Shown here piece after piece: positions 1 through 8,340 of a DNA stretch of 64,000 nucleotides; position 1 is the stretch's first letter; every line of letters begins with the position of its first letter. The notes under the pieces were generated by a model. It had not been told where the DNA came from. It made no database searches and saw nothing but the letters and a program-made list of their open reading frames with translations. Both the position numbers and the translations under genes were made by a program. Source of the DNA: Haloplanus sp. GDY1 (lineage in GTDB: Archaea > Halobacteriota > Halobacteria > Halobacteriales > Haloferacaceae); NCBI RefSeq assembly GCF_023703775.1, contig NZ_CP098514.1, forward strand, positions 1,054,001 through 1,118,000, written 5' to 3'.

Positions 1-114
1 GACGCGATCAACGGCTACGTGGTCGACCGGGCGGCGGAGGAGGAGGAATCGGTCCCGGTCAACCGAACGCTCGCGACGCTGATCCGGGGGTGGGAGGCCG
101 GCGCGGAGGTCTAA
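1..114 (+). CDS. panE: Ketopantoate reductase, C-terminal fragment
   Basis: Only the last 37 codons lie in the window. They read in frame from base 1 to a TAA at 112. The segment DAINGYVV followed by VPVNRTLATLIRGWE matches the conserved C-terminal end of 2-dehydropantoate 2-reductases, which reduce ketopantoate to pantoate with NADPH in coenzyme A synthesis. The next gene is panB, which makes ketopantoate, so the pairing supports the call. The N-terminal Rossmann domain is outside the window. Confidence 0.8.
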   Translation, partial: DAINGYVVDRAAEEEESVPVNRTLATLIRGWEAGAEV

Positions 115-117
115 GGG

Positions 118-130
118 GTATCGTTAATTC
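118..130 (+). promoter_or_regulatory. Possible panB core promoter
   Basis: A short AT-rich patch (TATCGTTAATT) sits about 27-30 nt before the panB start. That is the normal TATA-to-start distance of a leaderless haloarchaeal transcript. It suggests panB can be transcribed separately from panE even though only about 40 nt separate them. Confidence 0.4.
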
Positions 131-153
131 CCCGGCGGCCGAGTCGGGTGACG

Positions 154-924
154 ATGCCAACGGTACAGGAGATCCGGCAGGCGTCGGCGGACGGGGAACC
201 GCTGACGATGCTGACGGCGTACGACGCGCCGACGGCTGGAATCGTCGACGCGGCCGGGATCGACGTGATTCTGGTCGGAGACAGCATGGGCAACGCCGTC
301 CTCGGCTACGACTCGACGCTCCCGGTGACGATGGAGGAGGTGGCGAGTCACACGGGCGCGGTGGCCCGGGCGACCGAGGACGCGCTCGTCGTCGCCGACA
401 TGCCCTTTCTGAGCTACGGGACGACCGACGGCGAGGGGGTCGAGAACGCGGGGCGGCTGATCAAGGAGGCGGGAGCGAACGCGGTCAAGATCGAATCCGG
501 TCCCCACACGGTCGGGCTGACCGAGCGGCTGGTCGACCTCGGGATCCCGGTGATGGCCCACCTCGGGTTGACGCCGCAGCGACTCAACGAGGTGGGCGGC
601 TACACCCGACAGGGCACGACCGAGGACGAGGCCCGGGAGATCCGCGAACTCGCGCGGCGCCACGAGGAGGCAGGGGCGTTCTCGCTGGTGATCGAACACG
701 TCCCCGACGACCTGGCCGCCGAGGTGACCGCGGATCTCGACGTGCCGGTGATCGGCATCGGGGCCGGCCCCGAGACGGACGGGCAGGTGCTCGTGTTGAC
801 TGACGTGATCGGGCTCTCGGAGTCGACGCCGCCCTTCGCCGAGGAGTTCGGCGACGTGCGTGGGGAGATCGCCGACGCGGTGGCGGCGTACCGCGACGCT
901 GTCGAGGGCGGGGAGTTCCCCTAG
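154..924 (+). CDS. panB: 3-methyl-2-oxobutanoate hydroxymethyltransferase
   Basis: This enzyme transfers a hydroxymethyl group from methylenetetrahydrofolate to 2-oxoisovalerate, giving ketopantoate for coenzyme A. The protein is about 256 residues, the normal family length, with the TIM-barrel signatures TAYDAPTAG, VGDSMGNAVLGY near the N-terminus, IKEAGANAVKIE, MAHLGLTPQ and VIGIGAG. GTG 148 would add two residues. ATG 154 is preferred because it lies about 30 nt after a TATA-like patch. It follows panE closely, and its last four bases overlap the end of the convergent regulator gene. Confidence 0.95.
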   Translation: MPTVQEIRQASADGEPLTMLTAYDAPTAGIVDAAGIDVILVGDSMGNAVLGYDSTLPVTMEEVASHTGAVARATEDALVVADMPFLSYGTTDGEGVENAGRLIKEAGANAVKIESGPHTVGLTERLVDLGIPVMAHLGLTPQRLNEVGGYTRQGTTEDEAREIRELARRHEEAGAFSLVIEHVPDDLAAEVTADLDVPVIGIGAGPETDGQVLVLTDVIGLSESTPPFAEEFGDVRGEIADAVAAYRDAVEGGEFP

Positions 925-1733
925 TCCCCGCGGATCGCCGTCGCGAGCAGCGGGCGCATCAGCCCGACGACGGGCGCCTCGGCGCTGTCGGTCCAGACCG
1001 CGCGGTGCTTGCGGACGCCGGGCAGGTCCGTCGCGGCGTCCGCGCTGACGAGGAGGGCGTCCCCGTCGACCATGCAGACGCTCGTGACCGCGCCCGGTTC
1101 GATGGGGACCGACTCCCACCAGGTCCAGGTCTCGACCACGTCGGCGCCGTCGAGGGCGTCCCCGAGTCGGTCGCGGATCGACTCGTCCGGGGAGCCGACG
1201 GTCACCTCGACGCCGCCGTCGAGCGCGTCGACGAGGGCGCCGACCAGGTCCTCGCCGAGGAGCGCGTCGACCGCCAGGGCCAGCAACACCTCCTCGTCGG
1301 CATCGCCGACGAGCGTCGCCAGCCGCTCCGAGACGGCAGTTTCCCCCTCCATCGTCCACACCTCGCCGGCGCCGGTGGAGCGATCCGGCGACCCGAGACG
1401 GGGGAGGATGGCCCCGAGACGGTCGAGGCGGCTCCGGCACTCCTGTTCCAGCAGTTCGACGGCCTCGCGCGGCGAGACCGCCCGGAACCGGCGCGGCTTG
1501 GACTCCTGGACGCTCACGAGACCCCGGTCCTGGAGCGCGTCCATGCTGTCGTAGATGCGGGCGCGCGGCACGTCCGCCACCTCGCTCACCTCCTTCGCCG
1601 TCCCCTCGCGCAGGCGCGTGAGCGCCACGAAACATTTCGCCTCGTACTCGGTGAGTTCGAACGTCCGGAGCGTTCCCACCGCCTCCTCGACGAGCGAGTC
1701 GGTGCCGGCGTCCGAAGATGTGTGTTGGGTCAC
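921..1733 (-). CDS. TrmB-family transcriptional regulator
   Basis: A 270-residue DNA-binding regulator. An N-terminal winged helix-turn-helix (about residues 15-85; FELTEYEAKCFVAL, TAKEVSEVADVPRARIYDSMDAL) matches the TrmB family of archaeal sugar-responsive and metabolic regulators. A linker with a coiled region follows, then a C-terminal alpha/beta domain like the PLD-fold effector domain of TrmB-like proteins. GTG 1733 is chosen because the protein homology begins soon after it and a weak TATA-like patch lies near 1762. The ligand and targets are not visible. It converges with panB, so panB is not an operon partner. Confidence 0.85.
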   Translation of the reverse strand: MTQHTSSDAGTDSLVEEAVGTLRTFELTEYEAKCFVALTRLREGTAKEVSEVADVPRARIYDSMDALQDRGLVSVQESKPRRFRAVSPREAVELLEQECRSRLDRLGAILPRLGSPDRSTGAGEVWTMEGETAVSERLATLVGDADEEVLLALAVDALLGEDLVGALVDALDGGVEVTVGSPDESIRDRLGDALDGADVVETWTWWESVPIEPGAVTSVCMVDGDALLVSADAATDLPGVRKHRAVWTDSAEAPVVGLMRPLLATAIRGD

Positions 1734-1849
1734 GACGAGCGTCTCCCGTGTCGCTCCCCGGTTAGGATGACACCACCAAAAAGAGTCGGGTCCGCCGCGA
1801 GGTGCGTGTGGACGCCCCGCACAGTCTGTTTCGATCCGAATCAAAACAT

Positions 1850-1872
1850 AGTAGAAACTATTAAGATACTAC
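1850..1872. promoter_or_regulatory. AT-rich tfb promoter region with inverted repeat
   Basis: The AT-rich patch before tfb contains the arms TAGTA (1850-1854) and TACTA (1868-1872). They flank a TATA-like ACTATTAAGA. From this TATA the start of transcription would fall near 1889, leaving a leader of about 40 nt. Short arms can occur by chance in AT-rich DNA, so the operator role is a guess. Confidence 0.35.
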
Positions 1873-1929
1873 CAGACGTACGATGGGATCGAGAGGCGAC
1901 ACCGCGGCCTCGCGCCGCGACCGACAACC

Positions 1930-2913
1930 ATGAGCCAGCAGCCCCACTCCCTCCGAGAGGTCGGCGGGGAACAGCACGCGACGACCGACGCCAAGGAGAC
2001 GAACGAGCGCAGTTGCCCGGAGTGTGACGCGGCGCTCGTCGCCGACGAGGCACGCGGCGAGACGGTGTGTGAGTCGTGTGGCCTGGTCGTCGAGGCGGAC
2101 GAGATCGACCACGGACCCGAGTGGCGGGCCTTCGACTCTAGCGAGCGCGCGGAGAAGAGCCGGGTCGGTGCCCCGACGACCAAGCTCCTCCACGACGACG
2201 GCCTCTCCTCGGTCATCGACTGGCAGGACCGGGACGCCAAGGGCCGGGCCATCGACGGGAGCAAGCGGCGGAAACTGCAGCGCCTCCGGACCTGGGACGA
2301 GCGGTTCCGGTCGAAGAGCGCCCAGGAGCGCAACCTGAAGCAGGCGCTCGGCGAAATCGATCGGATGTCCTCGGCGCTCGGCCTGCCCGAGAACGTCCGC
2401 GAGACGGCGAGCGTGGTCTACCGGCGGGCGCTCGAGGACGACCTGCTCCGTGGCCGCTCCATCGAGGCGATGGCGACGGCGTCGCTCTACGCCGCCGCCC
2501 GGCAGGCCTCGGTCCCGCGGAGCCTCGACGAGTTCGAACCCGTCAGCCGGGTCGACCGCAAGGAGTTCTCGCGGGCCTATCGCTACATCGTCCGGGAACT
2601 CGGCCTCGCCATCGAACCCGCGAACCCGCTGGAGTACCTGCCGCGGTTCGCCTCCGACCTCGACATCGACGGCGAGACCAAGACCCGCGCTCGCTCGCTC
2701 CTCGAGGAGGGCATGGAGAACGGCGTCCACAGCGGCAAGAGCCCGGTCGGCCTCGCGGCCGCCGCGCTCTACGCCGCCTCCATCCTCGAGGGCGAGAAGG
2801 TGACCCAGAAGGAGGTGTGCTCGGTGAGCGACGTCTCCGAGGTGACGGTTCGCAACCGGTACACCGAGTTGCTGGAGGCCGGAACCGACCCGGACGCGGC
2901 CCGCGCCGCCTAG
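1930..2913 (+). CDS. tfb: Transcription initiation factor TFB (TFIIB homologue)
   Basis: TFB bridges TBP bound at the TATA box and RNA polymerase, and sets the transcription start. The 327-residue protein has the N-terminal zinc ribbon (C29, C32, C47, C50), the B-reader/linker region with WRAFDSSER (about 66-110), and two cyclin-fold repeats (about 125-220 and 225-320). The last repeat includes the helix-turn-helix VTQKEVCSVSDVSEVTVRNRY. Haloarchaea carry several TFB paralogues that direct different gene sets, and nothing here shows which one this is. It has a long, low-G+C promoter region. Confidence 0.95.
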   Translation: MSQQPHSLREVGGEQHATTDAKETNERSCPECDAALVADEARGETVCESCGLVVEADEIDHGPEWRAFDSSERAEKSRVGAPTTKLLHDDGLSSVIDWQDRDAKGRAIDGSKRRKLQRLRTWDERFRSKSAQERNLKQALGEIDRMSSALGLPENVRETASVVYRRALEDDLLRGRSIEAMATASLYAAARQASVPRSLDEFEPVSRVDRKEFSRAYRYIVRELGLAIEPANPLEYLPRFASDLDIDGETKTRARSLLEEGMENGVHSGKSPVGLAAAALYAASILEGEKVTQKEVCSVSDVSEVTVRNRYTELLEAGTDPDAARAA

Positions 2914-3806
2914 GGGCGGATCGCCGTCTCCAGATCCGCGGCCGCCAGTTCGGTTTCGAGCCGCTCGGCGGCGCCGTTCGTCTCCGCGACGTTCTCCATC
3001 AACACCGTCTCGCTCGGGAACAGGTCCTCGCCGACGACCAGCCCGTGGTCCCGCGCGGTCGACCCCGTCATCGTGAGATAGATCCCGAGGCCCGTCTCGG
3101 CGATGGCGGCCTCCTCCTCGACGGCCGAATCGGGATACGTGAAGCGCACGTCGTCGAGGGCGTCCGTCCCGAGGACCGCCCGCACGAGGCGTTCGTAGCG
3201 CGGCGAGATGCAGAGCGGTCCCGCGTAGTCGGCGACGAACTCCCGGTCGAGGTCGGCGCCGGCCGGCAGGACCTCCGGCGTCGCGAGCAGCGTGTGATAC
3301 ACCGTGTCACCGAGACCGCTCACGATCCGGACGTCGGTGTCCCGGGGGTCGATCCGGGCGTTCACGTCCGCGATGGACTCGACGCCCGTCTCGTCGAGGG
3401 TGACCACCTCCTCCAGGACGAGGTCGGCGCTGTCGAAGCCGAGGCCGAACTCGTGGGTGCGGAGCGCGCGGAACGGCTCCTCGCGGCCGATCAACTCGAC
3501 CGTCACGCCCGCCGCGTCGACGGTCACGCTGTCGAAGACGATGCGCCGGGGTTTGCCCTCCCGGTCGTCGCGCAGCAGGGTGTACTCCGGGGCCGTCGGG
3601 TCCGAGAGGTCGCTGTACGCCGCCAGCCGTTCGTACACGTCGCGGTCGGCGGCCGTCCGACCCTTGGTGACCGCCTTCTCGTACCGGAGCGTCGAGGAAA
3701 CGTCGTCAGCCAGGTCGTCGGCGCCGGCGACGGCGGCGAACCGTTCGAGAACCGCCTCCAGCGGGCGCCCCTTGCGTGGAACGGCGACCCGAACCGTCTC
3801 GGTCAT
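2910..3806 (-). CDS. HisG-like protein of unknown function
   Basis: A 298-residue acidic protein. It opens with VRVAVPRKGRPLEAVLE, like the start of ATP phosphoribosyltransferase (HisG). Late in the protein an ETGLGIYLTMTGSTARDHGLVVGEDLF stretch (about 235-260) resembles the HisG phosphate-binding segment. The middle does not look like canonical HisG, and no other his gene is nearby. I read it as a periplasmic-binding-protein fold related to HisG, possibly a nucleotide or phosphoribosyl binder, not the histidine enzyme. Its stop overlaps the tfb stop by four bases (convergent). Confidence 0.5.
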   Translation of the reverse strand: MTETVRVAVPRKGRPLEAVLERFAAVAGADDLADDVSSTLRYEKAVTKGRTAADRDVYERLAAYSDLSDPTAPEYTLLRDDREGKPRRIVFDSVTVDAAGVTVELIGREEPFRALRTHEFGLGFDSADLVLEEVVTLDETGVESIADVNARIDPRDTDVRIVSGLGDTVYHTLLATPEVLPAGADLDREFVADYAGPLCISPRYERLVRAVLGTDALDDVRFTYPDSAVEEEAAIAETGLGIYLTMTGSTARDHGLVVGEDLFPSETVLMENVAETNGAAERLETELAAADLETAIRP

Positions 3807-3845
3807 TGTCGGGACGAGGTGGGCGCGGGCTTTACCGATTGCGCT

Positions 3846-5126
3846 TTACTCCTCGCCGGGGCCGAAGGCGCTGCTGAGTCGGTCGCGGAACGACCGCAGG
3901 TCCTCCAGTTCCGAGCGGACCGCCTCGACGTCCTCCTCCAGCGCCTCGACGGCGGTCAGCCGCTCGTCGAGGCGCTCGAGTCGGGCGTCGATCCGGTCGA
4001 CGTCCGCCGCCACGTCGTCGACCCGGTCGGCCACCTCGCCGACCTCCGCGTGCAGACTCTCGCGGTCGTCGGCGGCGGCCGACAGCGACTCGTCGAGGGC
4101 GTCGACCCGGTCGTTCAGTTCGCTCACCTCCTCGCTCACGTCGCCCAGCACCTCCTCCGCGGTGCCGTTCTCGTCGAGGAAGTCCGCGAGCGCGTCGCGG
4201 TAGGCGAGGACGTCCTCGACCTGGGACTGGAGGCGGCCGACGCGCACGTCGACGCTCGTCGGCACCTCCCCCTCGAACGCCTCGTGCAGGACCGCGAGGT
4301 CGTCGTCGTCGACCGACCCATCGCGGATCTCGGCGGCGAGGGCGGCCGCGACGGATCCGGGCGCCGCCGCGGGGGCACCGGCGGCCGCGTCCCCGTCGTC
4401 ACCGGTCGCGTCGTCCGCGTCGGCCGGGGCGGCCGCGACGGACCGGGGATCGAGCGTCTCCGCGGCGTCGGCGGAGGGGACGGCCTCCCGCTCCTCCTCC
4501 TCCTTTTCCGCGTCCGGCCCGCGTTCGACGGCGGTCACGTCCTCGTCCCGGTCGCCGAGCACGGCGGTGGGGTCGGGGTCCCGGTCGCGGGGAGCGGGAG
4601 CCTCGGCCGCGTCGGCGTCGTCGAGGAGCGGTTCGGGCTCCGCGTCGGCGTCCGACGCCAGCTCCGAGAGGTCCCCGGACTCCTCGCCCGAGAGGGCGTC
4701 GCGGACGGCCTGTGTCGTCTCCCGGCCGAGGACGTCCTCGGTGCCGCCCGTCACGTCGTTCGGTTCGATCACCTCGACCGTCGGTTCGTCGAGGAACGGG
4801 TCGGCCTCCTCGGGGTCGTCGATCCGGATGCCGTACACCGTGAGGACGGACTCGCCCGGGTCGAGGGTCCGCTCGTAGGCGACCCGGTGGTCGCGGTAGG
4901 CGGTCCAGTTGTCGCTGTCGTAGTCCGGGTGGAAGCCGACGCCCTCCATCGCGAACGACTCGGGGATCTGGTCGACGAGTCGAATTCGGATCGGGTCGTC
5001 GGCGAGCGATTCGATCTCGAAGGCGATGGCCGGCACCGGAAACCGGTCGGCCTCGAAGGCCTTTCCGACGCGCACCTCCCCCGTGGACACGGACACCGGG
5101 GTCTCGGGGCCTGGGTCGTTCGCCAT
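3846..5126 (-). CDS. Acidic coiled-coil protein of unknown function
   Basis: A 426-residue protein of unknown function. Residues about 1-120 look like a beta-rich domain (FEIESLADDPIRIRLVDQIPESF, then VAYERTLDPGESVLTVYGIRI), similar in feel to an Ig-like or DUF11-like fold. A long Asp/Glu/Ala-rich disordered stretch follows (about 125-270). The C-terminal 150 residues show strong heptads (LNDRVDALDESLSAA, RIDARLERLDERL) typical of a coiled coil. There is no signal peptide or membrane segment. ATG 5126 is chosen because a TATA-like box lies about 27 nt upstream; a start further upstream would lie in that promoter. Confidence 0.75.
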   Translation of the reverse strand: MANDPGPETPVSVSTGEVRVGKAFEADRFPVPAIAFEIESLADDPIRIRLVDQIPESFAMEGVGFHPDYDSDNWTAYRDHRVAYERTLDPGESVLTVYGIRIDDPEEADPFLDEPTVEVIEPNDVTGGTEDVLGRETTQAVRDALSGEESGDLSELASDADAEPEPLLDDADAAEAPAPRDRDPDPTAVLGDRDEDVTAVERGPDAEKEEEEREAVPSADAAETLDPRSVAAAPADADDATGDDGDAAAGAPAAAPGSVAAALAAEIRDGSVDDDDLAVLHEAFEGEVPTSVDVRVGRLQSQVEDVLAYRDALADFLDENGTAEEVLGDVSEEVSELNDRVDALDESLSAAADDRESLHAEVGEVADRVDDVAADVDRIDARLERLDERLTAVEALEEDVEAVRSELEDLRSFRDRLSSAFGPGEE

Positions 5127-5147
5127 GCGCCATACCTTTCCCAGTAG

Positions 5148-5158
5148 TAGCATAAAAC
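5148..5158 (-). promoter_or_regulatory. TATA-like box for the coiled-coil gene
   Basis: On the minus strand GTTTTATGC lies about 27 nt before ATG 5126, the expected place for a leaderless transcript. The rest of the gap up to 5289 is G+C rich and shows no further signal that I can see. Confidence 0.45.
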
Positions 5159-5289
5159 AACCGGCGGCTCGCCCCCCGTCGTGCCGCCCGGACGGCCGCG
5201 AACGCGGGGACGCCGACGGCCGGCGGACGGTGGCGACGATCCGGGAGTCCGGCGCCGGTGCCGACGGTGCGCTGACGGGGGCGGCGCGC

Positions 5290-6132
5290 TCAGAGGTCGA
5301 CCCGGTCGCCGATTTCGGCGACCTCCAGTCGCTCCGGGTAGGGGAAGCTCCGCGCGTGGTGGTGGAGGGCGGTCGGATCGGCGTTCAGCCCCTTCCAGAC
5401 GTCCCAGTGGCTCGGGAGCAGGCGGTCGAGTTCGAGGTCGTTCGCCGCGCGGACGACGTCGTTCTCGGTCGCGTACCACTCGGTTCGCTTCGGTTCGCGG
5501 GTCTCCTTGTCGAGGAGGGTGCCCGCCGACCCGAACGCGAGGACGCCGAGGTCGATGTCGAAGCGGTCCGCGAGGTCGGGAAAGGTGTCGGCGGGCCGGG
5601 TGTCGCCGCCGTGGAAGACCGTCCCGGCGTCGTGTTCGATCACGTACCCGACGGGGTGGTCGGCGTCGGGGTCGTTCACCGGGACGACGTGGATCGTGAA
5701 CTCCCCGACGTCGAACTGTTCGTCCTCGGTGACGGTGACGAACTGCTCGGCGACGACGCTCCAGTCGTCGATCCACCCCGTCCGCTCGACGACGGCCATG
5801 CTGGCGTCGGGCGCGTAGTAGTTCGCCCCCGTCGCGGCGAGGATGGGCGCCTGCGTCGGCCCGTGGACGTGATCCGAGTGTTCGTGCGTCGCGAGGACGG
5901 CGTCCGCGTCGACCACGTCGGTCGGGTCGAAGGGAACCGGGATCATTCGCACCGTCCGCGGCGGGTCGCCGAGGCCACAGTAGGGGTCGATGAAGAGCGT
6001 CGTTCCCCCCGATCCCTTGAGCACGAAGCCGTTACAACCGAGATACCAGACCGCGACGGTGTCGGGGTCGGCCTCGGCCACGGCCGTCGGCAGCCAGTCC
6101 CCCCAGTCGCTCTCGCCGAGTTCGTGTGCCAT
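5290..6132 (-). CDS. UlaG-like metallo-beta-lactamase fold hydrolase
   Basis: A 280-residue cytosolic metal-dependent hydrolase. The zinc motif THEHSDHVHGPT (about residue 82), a later HGGDTRP aspartate motif and a final PSHWDVWKGLNADP histidine mark the metallo-beta-lactamase fold. The opening WYLGCNGFVLK and the general layout match UlaG (L-ascorbate-6-phosphate lactonase) relatives. No ascorbate catabolic genes are nearby, so the true substrate is unknown; a lactone or phosphodiester is plausible. It is divergent from the PUA gene, with a TATA-like patch near 6155-6162. Confidence 0.8.
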   Translation of the reverse strand: MAHELGESDWGDWLPTAVAEADPDTVAVWYLGCNGFVLKGSGGTTLFIDPYCGLGDPPRTVRMIPVPFDPTDVVDADAVLATHEHSDHVHGPTQAPILAATGANYYAPDASMAVVERTGWIDDWSVVAEQFVTVTEDEQFDVGEFTIHVVPVNDPDADHPVGYVIEHDAGTVFHGGDTRPADTFPDLADRFDIDLGVLAFGSAGTLLDKETREPKRTEWYATENDVVRAANDLELDRLLPSHWDVWKGLNADPTALHHHARSFPYPERLEVAEIGDRVDL

Positions 6133-6154
6133 AGCGGCCGTGGGGTCGGTCGAG

Positions 6155-6190
6155 GGCTAAGCGTTGCGGTGAGCGCCGGGAGCCTTTTAC
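6155..6190. promoter_or_regulatory. Divergent promoters of UlaG-like and PUA genes
   Basis: CGCTTAGCC read on the minus strand is centred about 27 nt before ATG 6132. GCCTTTTACC on the plus strand is centred about 27 nt before ATG 6213. Both spacings fit leaderless transcripts. Confidence 0.4.
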
Positions 6191-6212
6191 CCCCGGCCAC
6201 CCCACGGCCGCC

Positions 6213-6677
6213 ATGACCCGCGACGAACTCCCGCGTCTGCGGACGGTCGCCGACTACCAGTTCGGCGCCGGCGCGGGCCGGGCACTCTTTCCCCCGGCCG
6301 AGGACCTGACGGTGGCCCACTCGACGAGCGGTCGGCCGCGACAGGTCCGGGCCGACGCCGGCCGCCTCGTCTCCTACGGCACCGACGGCCGCTTCACGCT
6401 CGGCCTCGAAGGGGGCCGGCGGCTGATCGACGCCCTCGATGCCCCCCGCGGCCGCGTCGTCGTCGGCTCCGAGAGCGAACCGTTCGTCCGCGACGGCAAG
6501 AACGTCTTCGCGAAGTTCGTGCAGGACGTCGACGACGACGTGCGCCCCCGTGACGAGGTGGCCGTGGTGCACGCGGAGGGCCACCTGCTGGCGGTCGGGC
6601 GGGCGGAACTCGCCGCCGACGGCATGCGCGACTTCGAGACGGGGATGGCGGTGAAGGTCCGCGAGGGCGCGGACTAG
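6213..6677 (+). CDS. PUA-domain RNA-binding protein
   Basis: A 154-residue protein. The C-terminal half (about 75-150: RGRVVVGSESEPFVRDGKNVFAKFV, then RPRDEVAVVHAEGHLLAVGRAEL) matches the PUA fold found in tRNA-guanine transglycosylase and pseudouridine synthase complexes. The N-terminal part, DYQFGAGAGRALFP, is shared by stand-alone archaeal PUA proteins. It probably binds tRNA or rRNA in a modification pathway. The nearby Gar1 gene (H/ACA guide RNP) fits an RNA-modification neighbourhood, though the enzyme it serves is unknown. It converges with the presenilin gene with a 4-nt overlap. Confidence 0.8.
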   Translation: MTRDELPRLRTVADYQFGAGAGRALFPPAEDLTVAHSTSGRPRQVRADAGRLVSYGTDGRFTLGLEGGRRLIDALDAPRGRVVVGSESEPFVRDGKNVFAKFVQDVDDDVRPRDEVAVVHAEGHLLAVGRAELAADGMRDFETGMAVKVREGAD

Positions 6678-7708
6678 AGGTACGGCGCCAGGCCGAGCGC
6701 CCGGACCACCGGAACGCCCGAGAGGACCGATCCGAGGAGGTAGCCGCCGATGGCGCCGCCGTTCAGGAGGGGGAGGCCGGCGTGGGCGCGGCCCTTCATC
6801 ACCGCCCGGAGCAGGACGCCCAGTCCGAGGAACGTGCCGACCATCGCGAGGAGCGCGGGGAGGTTGAGGGCGGGGAGCGCGGCGACGCCGAGCGACGGCG
6901 CCGGCGAGAAGAAGGCGCCGCTGGCGACCATCACCGTCGGCATCACGGCGTCACCGAGGCCGATGAAGAAGGCGTCGCGCTCCGATCCCTCGTCGGGGGC
7001 GTCCCCGTCGTCACCGGTCGCGTCGTCCGCCGCGTCGCCCTCGCCGCCGTCCACCGCCGCGTCGCCCCCGTCGGCGTCCTCGTGGACCTCGTTCGCGCCT
7101 CCGAAGTCGTCCTCCAGCAGGGAGTAGGAGAGCGAGAGCGGGACGACGAGGATGACGGGGATGCGGAGGTCCATCACGCCCTCGGCGAGGCTGAGCATGT
7201 GGCGCGTGCCGTAGACGCTGACGGCGTCGTACACCGCCAGCACGGAGAGGAGGACGATCGCGGGCAGGAGCCCGAAGCTGATGCCGAACAGCGCGCCGGC
7301 GCCGATGCCCATCAGGACCCCGGCGCCGTCGACGACGTACCACTCGGGATAGACCAGCAGGGCGACGGCGACGCCGGCAGAGAGGGCGACGGCGAGGAGG
7401 TTGACGGGGCCGACGACGACCAGCGGCGGGGTGACGACGCTGAAGACGTACCACGAGACGAGGGCGCCCGAGAGGACGACCACGGCGCGGACGGCCCGCT
7501 CGAAGGCGTACTTGAACGCCGCGAGCATCAGGGCCGTGGCGACGAGGATGGCGGCGAAGTAGACGAGGCTGTTGGTCGGATCGGAGGGGTCCTCGACGGC
7601 CCGGTAGCCGGCCGTCTCGAAGGGACCGACCATCGCGAGCGCGCCGACCTGGACGAGCAAGAACAGCACCGCGGCGACGGCGACGCCGCGGGCCTCGCGT
7701 GCGTTCAT
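6674..7708 (-). CDS. Presenilin/signal-peptide-peptidase family membrane protease
   Basis: A 344-residue polytopic membrane protein of the presenilin-like aspartyl protease family (PSH). It has about nine hydrophobic segments, the first catalytic motif in LAVYDAVSVY and the second in GLGDAVMPT. The late AGLPLLNGGAIGG corresponds to the PAL-type region. Between the two aspartates lies a long acidic cytosolic loop (DGGDAAVDGGEGDAADD). The family cuts membrane-embedded helices. ATG 7708 is chosen because the first hydrophobic segment begins ten residues later. It follows gar1 on the same strand after 49 nt. Confidence 0.88.
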   Translation of the reverse strand: MNAREARGVAVAAVLFLLVQVGALAMVGPFETAGYRAVEDPSDPTNSLVYFAAILVATALMLAAFKYAFERAVRAVVVLSGALVSWYVFSVVTPPLVVVGPVNLLAVALSAGVAVALLVYPEWYVVDGAGVLMGIGAGALFGISFGLLPAIVLLSVLAVYDAVSVYGTRHMLSLAEGVMDLRIPVILVVPLSLSYSLLEDDFGGANEVHEDADGGDAAVDGGEGDAADDATGDDGDAPDEGSERDAFFIGLGDAVMPTVMVASGAFFSPAPSLGVAALPALNLPALLAMVGTFLGLGVLLRAVMKGRAHAGLPLLNGGAIGGYLLGSVLSGVPVVRALGLAPYL

Positions 7709-7710
7709 GG

Positions 7711-7732
7711 CCGCCCCTTGGTCGGGGGGCGG
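7711..7732 (-). repeat. G+C-rich hairpin before the protease start
   Basis: CCGCCCC (7711-7717) and GGGGCGG (7726-7732) form a perfect 7-bp inverted repeat with an 8-nt loop, immediately upstream of ATG 7708. In an mRNA running on from gar1 it could fold over the start region. It may also be chance in G+C-rich DNA. Confidence 0.35.
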
Positions 7733-7757
7733 TTTGGCCGTTGTGACTTCGGGCGAC

Positions 7758-7985
7758 TCATCGGGCGTAGAGTTTCGTCCCGAGGAGGTCGGGCAGGCCG
7801 ACGCGGTCGTCGGGTGAGACGGCGAGGTAGGGGCGGTCGACGGGGCCGAACACGTCGACGACCCGGCCGACCGTCGAGAGCGACTCGTCGACGGCCGCCG
7901 TGCCGACGTCGGGGACGTCCGCGTCGTCACAGCGGACGATGGCGAGACCCTGCGCGGTGCGGGTGACGGTGCCGAGGCGGCGCAT
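7758..7985 (-). CDS. gar1: H/ACA RNP protein Gar1
   Basis: A 75-residue beta-barrel protein matching archaeal Gar1, part of the H/ACA guide RNP that makes pseudouridine in rRNA and tRNA with Cbf5, Nop10 and L7Ae. Visible family features are the opening RRLGTV, the central VGRVVDVFGPVDRPYLAV strand motif and the end LLGTKLYAR. Its ATG shares a base with the stop of srp19 (TGATG type), so the two are translationally coupled. Confidence 0.9.
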   Translation of the reverse strand: MRRLGTVTRTAQGLAIVRCDDADVPDVGTAAVDESLSTVGRVVDVFGPVDRPYLAVSPDDRVGLPDLLGTKLYAR

Positions 7986-8263
7986 CAGTCCCGGAGGATC
8001 GCCACGTAGGCCGCGATGGCCTGTACGAGGTCGTTCTTCGAGGCGTCGTCCGCCCCCTTGACGAGCACCCGACCGCGGGGTTCGAACTCCCGGGGGTAGG
8101 TCGCGTCGCGTTCGATGACCGCGTCGTAGCCGACCTGCTGGACGGACTCGGCGATCTCGTCGACGGTCGGGTCGTCGACCGCCTCGTCGAGGGGGACGCG
8201 CCGCCCCTCGGCGCGACTCTTGGTCGCGTCCAGATAGGCCGGCCAGATGACGTTCTCCACCAT
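7985..8263 (-). CDS. srp19: Signal recognition particle 19 kDa protein
   Basis: SRP19 binds 7S RNA helices 6 and 8 and prepares the RNA for SRP54, for co-translational membrane targeting. The 92-residue protein shows the family start [24 protein letters not shown] and the later GRVLVKG segment. GTG 8269 would add two residues. ATG 8263 is chosen because a CGTATTAGG box is centred about 27 nt upstream. It heads an srp19-gar1-presenilin operon. Confidence 0.93.
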   Translation of the reverse strand: MVENVIWPAYLDATKSRAEGRRVPLDEAVDDPTVDEIAESVQQVGYDAVIERDATYPREFEPRGRVLVKGADDASKNDLVQAIAAYVAILRD

Positions 8264-8340
8264 ACCCACACGCCGCGGGCCGGCCCTAATACGGTTTTGG
8301 AAGGGCGGGCGACGGCACGGCGGTCGACGGTGCGGCGGTA

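Noticed and set aside
2817-5147. A 776-codon plus-strand frame opposite the HisG-like and coiled-coil genes
   Set aside because: Shadow of two minus-strand genes; composition is that of a reverse-complement frame.
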